A stretch of DNA of 64,000 nucleotides from Verrucomicrobiota bacterium (GTDB lineage Bacteria; Verrucomicrobiota; Verrucomicrobiia; Opitutales; Opitutaceae): positions 103,860 to 167,859 of the forward strand of contig JACRQG010000028.1 of assembly GCA_016222805.1 (NCBI GenBank), written 5' to 3'. The notes below the pieces were generated by a model. That model did not search any database, was not told the origin of the DNA, and was given only the letters and a program-made list of their open reading frames with translations. The position numbers and the translations under genes were made by a program. Position 1 is the stretch's first letter; each line of letters starts with the position of its first letter. Positions 11,723-20,122 of this stretch are shown piece by piece.

Positions 11723-11838
11723 GCGGGGATTGCAGCCGGGAGGCGGTCAACGGGCAAGCGTGCGCGGGACGGCCTCAAAGTAACCCAATAGGTTACTTTG
11801 CCCGGTGGGGCGTCCGCGCCACGGATTGCCTGGCTACA

Positions 11839-11922
11839 TTCGGGTTGGCGGGGCGACCCCGACCCGCACCCCTGGTTTCAGCGACCGCTGTGAGCAGGTC
11901 GGGGTCGCCCCGCCCACCCGAA
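11839..11922. repeat. Long inverted repeat, 26-nt arms (25/26 matched), 32-nt loop
   Basis: ttcgggttggcggggcgaccccgacc (11839-11864) vs ggtcggggtcgccccgcccacccgaa (11897-11922). Confidence 0.9.
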
Positions 11923-11958
11923 ATCCGAGACGACGGAAGGCAGGGAAACCGCGGAAGT

Positions 11959-13788
11959 CTAGTCGAAGGCGATCCGCGCGTTGCTCCGCAGGTAGTCGGC
12001 GATCTCCTCGGCGAAGATCGCGCCAAACTCCGCGCGCTTCTTTTCGCCGATTCCGGGGATGCCCTCCATCTGGTCGGGGGTTTCTGGATAGTACCGGGCC
12101 ATCGCGCGGAGCGTGGTGTCCCCGAAGACGATGTACGCGGGCACGCGGCGCTCGTCGGCCAGTTCCTTCCGCAGCGCTCGGAGCCGGGCGAAGAGTATTT
12201 CGTCGCAGGCGAGTTCGCCGGCACGTCGGACGGGTGCGCGCCTGGCCTTGGGCAGGTCCATCGGCTTGGTCAGGGTGACCGGGGCGCGCGAGCGCAGGAG
12301 TTCGCGGCCGCTCTCCGTCAGCTCGAGGGTGGCGTATTCGCCCTCGGCGACCGCGACGTGTCCGAGGCGCATGAGCTCCCGGCCCACGGACGCCCACCGC
12401 GTGCGGTTGAGCTCGGCGCCGATGCCGTAGGTCGTGAGGCGATCGTGGCCCCAGCGGCGGATCTTCTCGGTGTCGGCGCCGGTGAGCACCTCGATGAGAT
12501 GGTTGAGACCGACGCTGAATCGGCTGTGCTGCGCGATGCGGTAGATGCAGGAGAGGAACTTCTGCGCAACAATCGTGCCGTCGTAGGTCTCGCGAGGTTC
12601 GAGGCAGTTGTCGCAGGCCCCGCAGGTGTCGAGGGGGAAGAGCTCCCCGAAGTAGGCGAGCAGTTCGGAGCGTCGGCAACCCGCGCTCTCGGCATAGTGC
12701 ACGATTTGCCGCAACTGAGCGCGGGCGATGGTGCGTTCTTGTTCGTCGGTGATCTCGTCGAGGAAGTGGGTCTGCTTCGCGATGTCGCCCGCGCTGAAGA
12801 GCAGCAGGCAGTCGCCGGGGAGTCCGTCGCGGCCGGCCCGGCCGGTCTCCTGGTAATAGCCTTCGATGTTCTTCGGGAGATCGTGGTGAAGGATCCAGCG
12901 GACGTTGGGCTTGTTGATCCCCATGCCGAACGCGATCGTGGCGCAGATGATCCGGGTGTCGTCGCGGAGGAAGGCCTCCTGGTGTGCGGCCCGGGTGGCG
13001 GCGTCGAGTCCGGCGTGGTAGGGCCGGGCGGAGAAGCCGCGGCCCGCCAGCGCCTCCGCGACCCGCTCGGTCGCGGCGCGGCTGGCGCAGTAGATGATGC
13101 CACTCTCGTGCTCCCGCACGCGGATGAAGTCGATGATCTGCTTCAGCGGCTGGTCCTTCGGGATGACGCGGTAGGTGAGGTTGGGGCGGTTGAAACTTGC
13201 GACGAAGATCTCCGGCTCGCGGAGGCGCAGGTGGGTGACGATGTCCTGGCGGACGCGTTCCGTGGCGGTGGCGGTCAGGGCCATTGCCGGCACCCCCGGC
13301 AGCGCTTCGCGCAGGCGGGAGAGCTGGCGGTATTCGGGGCGGAAATCGTGGCCCCATTCGGACACACAGTGCGCCTCATCGATCGCGAGGCAGCTCACGT
13401 TCCAGTTCCGCAGGTTGTCCTCCCAGCCTTCGAGGAGCAGGCGCTCGGGCGCGGCGTAGAGCAGCCGGAATTCGCCGCGGTGCAGCCCGCGCAGCCGCGA
13501 GCGCGCCTCGGGCTCGCCGAGGGTGGAGTTGAGAAACGTGGCGGCGACCCCGCTGGCCTGCAGGGCGTCGACCTGGTCCTTCATCAGGGCGATGAGGGGG
13601 GAGACGACGACGGTCAGGCCGTCCCGGGCGAGGGCGGGCAGCTGGAAACACAGGGACTTGCCGCCGCCGGTGGGGAGGAGCGCGAAGACATCGCGCCCGG
13701 CCAGGGTCGCCTCGCAGATTTCGCGCTGGAGCGGGCGAAAGCTCGAGTACCCAAAGGTGAGTTGCAGGAGGCGGGCGAGATCGGGCAC
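11959..13788 (-). CDS. recQ: RecQ-family ATP-dependent DNA helicase
   Basis: FALLPTGGGKSLCFQLPAL, IDEAHCVSEWGHDFRPEY, ATIAFGMGINKPNVRWILHHDLPKN, zinc Cys motif CGACDNCLEPRET, C-terminal HRDC; probable GTG start at 13788. Confidence 0.95.
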   Translation of the reverse strand: MPDLARLLQLTFGYSSFRPLQREICEATLAGRDVFALLPTGGGKSLCFQLPALARDGLTVVVSPLIALMKDQVDALQASGVAATFLNSTLGEPEARSRLRGLHRGEFRLLYAAPERLLLEGWEDNLRNWNVSCLAIDEAHCVSEWGHDFRPEYRQLSRLREALPGVPAMALTATATERVRQDIVTHLRLREPEIFVASFNRPNLTYRVIPKDQPLKQIIDFIRVREHESGIIYCASRAATERVAEALAGRGFSARPYHAGLDAATRAAHQEAFLRDDTRIICATIAFGMGINKPNVRWILHHDLPKNIEGYYQETGRAGRDGLPGDCLLLFSAGDIAKQTHFLDEITDEQERTIARAQLRQIVHYAESAGCRRSELLAYFGELFPLDTCGACDNCLEPRETYDGTIVAQKFLSCIYRIAQHSRFSVGLNHLIEVLTGADTEKIRRWGHDRLTTYGIGAELNRTRWASVGRELMRLGHVAVAEGEYATLELTESGRELLRSRAPVTLTKPMDLPKARRAPVRRAGELACDEILFARLRALRKELADERRVPAYIVFGDTTLRAMARYYPETPDQMEGIPGIGEKKRAEFGAIFAEEIADYLRSNARIAFD

Positions 13789-13872
13789 GGGGCGGGGACG
13801 ATGGAGAACCCGGCGGGGCGCTGCCGACGAAAAAGTTCGTCGCCGGTGGTGGCGGTGCTTTTTCTGCCGGGC

Positions 13873-15369
13873 ATGGCAGATTTCGCAGCAGGCCCGGGCC
13901 ACGGACGGGAGCCGAGGGGCTCGCGGTGGAGGCGTCTGATCCGGATTCTTCACCTGCCGGAGTGCAAGTTCTTCGGGCTGGCGGTGGGCATGCTGGTGTT
14001 CCTGACGGGCGCGGCGAGCGCGGGAGCGGCCGAGCCCGCGGAGCCGCGGGCGCTGGTGGGGCCCGGGGCGACGAAGGAGGAAGTGATTGACGCGTACGGC
14101 TGGCCGAGCGGGCAATCGAAGTCCGGGGTGAAGGAAGTGCTGTCCTATCCCCAGGGCACGGTGACGCTGGAGAACGGCCGCGTGGAGTCAGTCGCCTTCA
14201 CGATGAAGCCGCCGTGGCCGCCGCCGCGTCCCCGGCCGGGTACGACCGGCAGCGGCCCGGCCCGCAAGACGGACCGCGGGGCGGACTTTTGGGGGACGGA
14301 CTTCGAACAGGCCGCGCGCGAAGCCCGGCGGCGCAACGCGCGCGTCCTGATCGCCTTCACGGGCTCCGACTGGTCGCCGCCCAGCCGGCACTTCGAGGAG
14401 GACGTGGCGAATCATCCGGATTTCGTCGGGCAGTTCACGGCCGACTTCGTCTTCCTCCGACTCGACTACTCGTCGCGCACGCCTCCGCCTCCGGCGATCC
14501 GGGAGCAGAACCAGCAGTTGCGCGAGCGGTACGGCGTCACCACCTATCCGACCCTGCTCGTGGTGGAGCCGGACGGGGACCTCCTGGCGACGGTGGATCT
14601 GCTGAAGCCGGTCCCGGGCGAAACGTATCGCGACCGGGTGATTGCGGCCGTGGCCGAAACGCGGGAGTCCCTCAAGACACGGCCGCCGTCCCCGCCCAAG
14701 GTGCCGGAGCCGGTGCCCCCGGCGGGGGCCGAGGCGGCGGGCCCGGCGGTGGCGCGGCCTGCGCCCACGGGAGGCGCCGCGGAGGCGGTCGAGGTGACCT
14801 CGTCGCTGTTTGCGGCCCGCTGGGCCCTGGTCGTGGGGTTGCTGGCGGGGCTGGCGGGCATCGGAGGTCTGCTGTGGTACGTCTGGCACCGCGGGGTTCT
14901 CCCGAAGGGAGGCCGGCCCGAGCAGGAGATGAAGCAGCGGATCTCGGACGCCGCGAGCGGCCTGCCGACTCCGGCCGAAATGAACGACTGGCCGCGGGCG
15001 CGCGTGGCGACGCTGGTGGCGGCCTACCTGGAAGCGGACGGCTACCGCGTGGAACTGGTGCGCCCGGCCATCGACAAGGACATCGCGCTGCGCCGCGAAG
15101 GCGCGGAGACTCCCCAGGTGCTGGTCCGCTGCGCCGGTTCCGAGCAGGGAGTGGTGTCCGTGAAGCTCGTGCGCGAGCTGCTTGGCACGCTGGCGGCGGA
15201 AGGCGTCGAGACCGGGTGGGTGGTGGCGCCGGCGGGTTTCGCCCGCGAGGCGCGTACGTTTGCCGCGCAACACGGGCTGAGGCTCATCGACGCCGCCGAA
15301 CTCATCGAGCGACTGCGCGATCTTCCTCCTTTGCTGCTGCCGAAGATCCTCGTGCGACTCGCGAAATAG
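13873..15369 (+). CDS. Membrane protein with thioredoxin-like domain and C-terminal Mrr/restriction-endonuclease-like domain, both apparently missing catalytic residues
   Basis: RNARVLIAFTGSDWSPPSRHFEEDV (thioredoxin-like, WCxxC replaced by WSPPS), TM WALVVGLLAGLAGIGGLLWYVW, then Mrr-like DKDIALRREGAETPQVLVRCAGSEQGVVSVKLVRELLG..GWVVAPAGFAREARTFAAQHGLRLIDAAELIERL; alternative start 13801. Confidence 0.65.
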   Translation: MADFAAGPGHGREPRGSRWRRLIRILHLPECKFFGLAVGMLVFLTGAASAGAAEPAEPRALVGPGATKEEVIDAYGWPSGQSKSGVKEVLSYPQGTVTLENGRVESVAFTMKPPWPPPRPRPGTTGSGPARKTDRGADFWGTDFEQAAREARRRNARVLIAFTGSDWSPPSRHFEEDVANHPDFVGQFTADFVFLRLDYSSRTPPPPAIREQNQQLRERYGVTTYPTLLVVEPDGDLLATVDLLKPVPGETYRDRVIAAVAETRESLKTRPPSPPKVPEPVPPAGAEAAGPAVARPAPTGGAAEAVEVTSSLFAARWALVVGLLAGLAGIGGLLWYVWHRGVLPKGGRPEQEMKQRISDAASGLPTPAEMNDWPRARVATLVAAYLEADGYRVELVRPAIDKDIALRREGAETPQVLVRCAGSEQGVVSVKLVRELLGTLAAEGVETGWVVAPAGFAREARTFAAQHGLRLIDAAELIERLRDLPPLLLPKILVRLAK

Positions 15370-16495
15370 CCGTCGCGCGCAACCCCAGCCATCCGGCCAG
15401 CTCACGCAGGGCGCCCGTGAGGGCGACGCCGCGGGCCACCCGGCGCGACACCACCTGCAGGCGGCGACCGGCGCGATCGGCGCGCGGCTCGACGTGGCCG
15501 GCGAGGCGGTCGCCGGCGAGCACCGGGAGCGCATAGTAGCCGCGTTGGCGGCGGGCCGGCGGGGTGTAGACCTCCCAGGTGTAGTCGAAGTCCCACAGCG
15601 CCGCGGTCACGCGCCGATCGTAGATGAGGGGATCCAGCGGCGCGAGCAGGCGGGGTGCGCCGCTGAGACCGGCCGCCTCGGACGCGGTGGCATCAAGGAG
15701 CGGCAGATCGTCGCGTAGACAATAGAGTGCGGGACAGCCCTCGACCTCCACGCGGGCGACGAGATCCTCGATCGCGCGGAGTTCGGTGCCTTTCAGGGCG
15801 GTCAGGCGCCGTTGGCGGACCTTCAATCGAGCGAGCCAGCGGGCGGTGGCGGCGGCGGGGGCTTCCGGGAGCGCGAGGATCGAGGCCGGGAGCACCCGGG
15901 AGGGGAGATCATAGCGGCGGCGGTTGCCTTCGCGGGCGGCGATCAGCACGCGACCGTGGAAAAACAGCTTCTGCAGGGTCGACTTGGCGAGGCTGGCCGC
16001 GCCCCAGACGCTGCGATGCGCCCGGCGGTCGTCATCGATCTCGTCGGAAGACAGGGGGCCGTGCTCCGCCAGGGCATCGAGGATGCGGGGCGCGAGGTCG
16101 CGTTCCCGCGGTGTCAGCCGTCCGGCCCAGGCCCCCGGGCGCCGGCTGCGGGTGCGCATGGTCGCCAGCAGGTGAGGCCAGGCCTCGAGCGGAAACGCGA
16201 CCAGCACGCTGGAGTCGGGCAGGTGGTGTTCGAAGGCGGTGCGCGATTCGGCAGGCCGCGCCGCGGGCTCGCCGTGCAGGTGCCGCATGAGGTCGCCCTC
16301 GCGGTAGGCGGCGACGCGATTCCGGAGGATGAGATCGTGCATGCGGCCGCAGACGTTGATCGGATCGATCTGGCAGTAGCCAAGGTGATCGAGCGCGGCG
16401 GCGGAATCGCGAAACGGGGTCGCGAAGCCCAGCGCCCGGAGGAGAAAGCGGCGGGCGGCGGGACGATCGAGGCGGATCGGGCGGGGCGGGGGCAC
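15302..16495 (-). CDS. Winged-helix protein of the YcaQ-like DNA glycosylase family
   Basis: LDHLGYCQIDPINVCGRMHDLILRNRV...LLAPLDPLIYDRRVTAALWDFDYTWEVYTPPARRQRGYYALPVLAGDRLAGHVEPRADR, typical of YcaQ/HTH_42 proteins. Confidence 0.85.
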   Translation of the reverse strand: MPPPRPIRLDRPAARRFLLRALGFATPFRDSAAALDHLGYCQIDPINVCGRMHDLILRNRVAAYREGDLMRHLHGEPAARPAESRTAFEHHLPDSSVLVAFPLEAWPHLLATMRTRSRRPGAWAGRLTPRERDLAPRILDALAEHGPLSSDEIDDDRRAHRSVWGAASLAKSTLQKLFFHGRVLIAAREGNRRRYDLPSRVLPASILALPEAPAAATARWLARLKVRQRRLTALKGTELRAIEDLVARVEVEGCPALYCLRDDLPLLDATASEAAGLSGAPRLLAPLDPLIYDRRVTAALWDFDYTWEVYTPPARRQRGYYALPVLAGDRLAGHVEPRADRAGRRLQVVSRRVARGVALTGALRELAGWLGLRATAISRVARGSSAAAKEEDRAVAR

Positions 16496-16672
16496 GCGGG
16501 GATTGAGCGATCGGTTGCCGGAATGGCAAGGGCGCGGGTCGAAGTGACAACGATGTGTCTTTCGAGCGTGTCACTGGCTAAGTCTTGACTGGGTTTTTCC
16601 GCGGCTTCTTGCTGCCTTTTTCCGAGTTTGGCGGCGGCAACGCCGGCAAGACACAACCAAGCACTATTAACG

Positions 16673-19600
16673 ATGAAACTACGCTCCATGTTGAATCGGA
16701 CGCTGGGCGGCCTCCTAACGATTAGCGTTTTGCTGGCCACGAGTCTGTTTGGACAGGGTATCACGACTTCCGCAGTCAGCGGTGTCGTCACGGACAAAGG
16801 GGGGAAGCCCCTGGGAGGAGCCTCGGTGACCATTGTGCACGAGCCCTCGGGCACGAAGGCGACGACGGTCACGCGCGCCAACGGCCAGTACAACGTCACT
16901 GGTCTGCGGGTGGGCGGACCGTACACCGTGTCCGTGAGCTCTCAGGGGATGCAGGCCGAGCCCCGCCGGGACGTGATGCTGGAGCTGGGGCAGGGGATGG
17001 AGATCGACTTCGTGCTCTCGACGGAGGTGGTGCAGATGCAGGCCTTCACGGTGCAGGGCACGCGTGACACGACATTTGATTCGAATCGCATGAGCGCGGG
17101 CTCGGCGTTTTCCGACGCGGTCATGCAGTCCATCGCGTCGATGCGGGCGGACGTGCAGGACATCGCGCGGCTCGATTCGCGGCTCACGCTCACCTCGCTC
17201 GACCAGGGTGGCCAGTTGAGCGCGCAGGGTCAGAATTTCCGCTTCAACTCGTTCCTGATCGACGGCGTCGAGGCAAACGATCCGTTCGGCCTCAACAGCA
17301 ACGGCGTCTCCTCGCTGCGCGGGCCGATTCCTCTCGAGGCGCTCCAGGCCGTCAACATCGAGCTCAATCCCTACGACGTACGCCGAGCCGGCTTCACCGG
17401 GGCTCTGATCAACGCCGTCACCAAGAGTGGCAGTAACCGCTTCGAGGGATCGGCCCAGTACGAGTACACCGGCAAGGACTGGCGGGCCAAGAATCCCCGC
17501 ACCGGTGCCAAGGAGAATTTCGAGGAGAACCGCTACACGTATACGTTCAGTGGTCCGATTCTGAAGGACCGCCTGTTCTTTGCCCTCAGTTACGATGATT
17601 TCCAACGCGACTCGTCGGCCCCCGTGGCGGGTTTTGTCTTCACGCCGGCATCGCTCGCTCTCATCGACCAGGTGATCGCCCGGGCCAAGGCGCTCGGCTA
17701 TGATCCCGGCACCTTTGCTGGCGCCAACAACGTCTCCACGCAGAAGACGCACCTCGGCAAGCTTGACTGGAACATCTCCCAGTCCCACCGGGTGACGCTC
17801 ACCTACCGCAAGAACGAGGGTGTCACCCCGGTGTTTGCCGGCGTGACCAGCACCACCGGTTCGTCGCTCAGCAACATGTGGTACGACCAGTACCGCACGA
17901 CCGAGAACTACACCGCGCAGGCCTTCAGCCAGTGGACTTCCGACTTCCGCACGGAAGTCTCGTACAGCATCACCGACTACGACGGCTCGCCCGTCAATCG
18001 CGGCAAGCCCTTCCCGGCCGTCGGCATCGGCGGTCTCGCCGGCACCAACACCTCGACCGGCCTGACGTCCACGAACGGTTTCCTGAACTTCGGCACCGAA
18101 TTCTCCCGGCAGCTCAACCAGCTCACCACCCGTGAGCGGCTCTACAAGATTTCGGGCGAGTATTCGCTGGGCAACCATGTGTTCGCTGCCGGCTTCGAAC
18201 TCAACTCGACCAAGTACAACAACCAGTTCCTGCAGGCGTACTATGGCAGCTATACGTTCAACAACAGCGGTACGGCCGGCACGCCGGCGTTTCGTACCGG
18301 CGTGGAGAATTGGCTCGCCGGGCTCCCGACCGCCTACACCGATGCCCAGCCGCTCGCCGGCTACACCATCGCCGATGTGCTCGCCCGCTGGACGGCCGAC
18401 AACTACGCGTACTTCCTCCAGGACACCTGGAAGCCCACCAGCCGCCTGACCGTCGTGGGCGGCGTGCGCCTCGACTACCCGACCGCCGACAAGAAGCCGC
18501 CCTTCAGCCCGACCTTCCTCGCGGCGTTCGGCCTGCGCAACGACGAGACCAACGACGGAAACTACACCGTCGCCCCGCGCGTCGGTTTCAATTACAAGCT
18601 TCCCACCAACCGCAAGACCGAGTTGCGCGGTGGCGTCGGCCTGTTCCAGGGACGTAATCCGGCGGTGTGGCTGGCCAACGCCTACCAGAATGCCGGCACG
18701 GCCGCCAGCATCACGGTCAACACCAACGGCCTCAACCAGCCCGTGGTGCAGTTCCAGCCCGATGTGACCAAGCAGCCGATTCCGGCCGGCACGCCGCCGG
18801 CGCCGACGGTGAACATCACCGCCCCCGGGTTCCAGCAACCGTCGTCCTGGAAGGGCAATCTCGCCCTCGATCACCAGTTGCCGCTCCTCGGCCTGATTGC
18901 CACCGTCGAGATGACAGCCACCAAGGTCCACAAGGGGCTCTACATCGACTTCCTGAACTACCAGACGGCGACGACCGGCCCGACCACGATGCCCGACGGC
19001 CGGATCCGCTATGCCGGCGGCATCACGCCCGGCTACCAGACTGCCGCCTCGCCGACCTTTCTCACCGCACCGTATGATCCGGCGCGCACGACCTTCGCGC
19101 AGACCAGCACCGCCGGCCGCCGCCGCGTCAACACCGGTGGTCCGACGGGTGGCGGCTTCGCCGACGTCTACCGGCTGAACAACACGGGCAAGGGCGGTTC
19201 GAGCGACTTCACGCTCGCGCTCAACCGGCCGCTGCGCAACCAGTGGTCGGCGGGTGTCTCTTGGACCCGTGGCAGCGCCAAGGAGGTGAGCCCGATGACC
19301 TCGTCGACCGCCGGTTCGCTCTATACCACGCGCGCCGTCTACAACCCGAACGAGGAAGTCGCCGGCATCTCCAACACGCAGACCCGTGACAAGCTCGTCG
19401 CCCGTTACACCCGGGTATTCGACTTCTTCAAGCGGGATAACATGAAGACGACCCTCTCGATCGTCTATGAAGGTCGCACTGGCCGCACCTACAGCTGGGT
19501 GTTCGCCGGCGACGCCAACGGCGACGGGGTCGCGGGCAGCAACGACCTCTTCTACATGCCGAGCGGTCCGAGCGACCCCAAGGTGCGCTGGCTGAGCGCG

Positions 19601-20002
19601 ACCGAGCGCGACGCGTTCTTTGCGTTTGCGCAGGCCAACGGCCTCAACAAGTACGCCGGCACCGTGGTCCCGCGCAACAGCGAGAACTCGCCGTGGAACC
19701 AGACGGTCGACTTCACGATCACGCAGCAGATCCCGATCTTCAAGCGCGTGCGCGCCGAGGCCTACTTCCAGATGTACAACCTCTTCAACCTGCTCAACGA
19801 CAGTTGGGGCATCGTCGAGGAAGTGCCGTTCACCTACAAGCGGCGGGTCGCCGGCGCCGGCTACGATCCCACCGGCAACGGCGGCCAGGGCCAGTACGTC
19901 TACGTCTTCAACGGCAACACCCTCGACGGTGTGCCCGTGGTCGCGGACGACACCCAGACCTCGCGCTGGCAGGCGAAGCTCGGCATCCGCGTGAAATTCT
20001 AA
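16673..20002 (+). CDS. TonB-dependent receptor with N-terminal carboxypeptidase-regulatory-like domain
   Basis: Signal peptide, SGVVTDKGGKPLGGASVTIVHEPSGTKATTVTRANGQYNVTGL, plug and beta-barrel features (INAVTKSGSNRFEGSAQYEYTG); likely start MKLRSMLNRTLGG. Confidence 0.92.
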   Translation: MKLRSMLNRTLGGLLTISVLLATSLFGQGITTSAVSGVVTDKGGKPLGGASVTIVHEPSGTKATTVTRANGQYNVTGLRVGGPYTVSVSSQGMQAEPRRDVMLELGQGMEIDFVLSTEVVQMQAFTVQGTRDTTFDSNRMSAGSAFSDAVMQSIASMRADVQDIARLDSRLTLTSLDQGGQLSAQGQNFRFNSFLIDGVEANDPFGLNSNGVSSLRGPIPLEALQAVNIELNPYDVRRAGFTGALINAVTKSGSNRFEGSAQYEYTGKDWRAKNPRTGAKENFEENRYTYTFSGPILKDRLFFALSYDDFQRDSSAPVAGFVFTPASLALIDQVIARAKALGYDPGTFAGANNVSTQKTHLGKLDWNISQSHRVTLTYRKNEGVTPVFAGVTSTTGSSLSNMWYDQYRTTENYTAQAFSQWTSDFRTEVSYSITDYDGSPVNRGKPFPAVGIGGLAGTNTSTGLTSTNGFLNFGTEFSRQLNQLTTRERLYKISGEYSLGNHVFAAGFELNSTKYNNQFLQAYYGSYTFNNSGTAGTPAFRTGVENWLAGLPTAYTDAQPLAGYTIADVLARWTADNYAYFLQDTWKPTSRLTVVGGVRLDYPTADKKPPFSPTFLAAFGLRNDETNDGNYTVAPRVGFNYKLPTNRKTELRGGVGLFQGRNPAVWLANAYQNAGTAASITVNTNGLNQPVVQFQPDVTKQPIPAGTPPAPTVNITAPGFQQPSSWKGNLALDHQLPLLGLIATVEMTATKVHKGLYIDFLNYQTATTGPTTMPDGRIRYAGGITPGYQTAASPTFLTAPYDPARTTFAQTSTAGRRRVNTGGPTGGGFADVYRLNNTGKGGSSDFTLALNRPLRNQWSAGVSWTRGSAKEVSPMTSSTAGSLYTTRAVYNPNEEVAGISNTQTRDKLVARYTRVFDFFKRDNMKTTLSIVYEGRTGRTYSWVFAGDANGDGVAGSNDLFYMPSGPSDPKVRWLSATERDAFFAFAQANGLNKYAGTVVPRNSENSPWNQTVDFTITQQIPIFKRVRAEAYFQMYNLFNLLNDSWGIVEEVPFTYKRRVAGAGYDPTGNGGQGQYVYVFNGNTLDGVPVVADDTQTSRWQAKLGIRVKF

Positions 20003-20031
20003 ACCGCGTCTCGAGACGCGCCTGACTTCCG

Positions 20032-20063
20032 GCGGCTGCGCTTCTGGCGCAGCCGCTTTTTTT
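20032..20063 (+). terminator. Rho-independent terminator of the TonB receptor gene
   Basis: gcggctgcgc-ttctg-gcgcagccgc followed by ttttttt, 30 bp after the stop codon. Confidence 0.9.
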
Positions 20064-20122
20064 GTCGCGGCTCCGGCCCTCGACGTTGCTTGCTGGACGC
20101 GTTCCGCCTGCGTTGCCACGCG

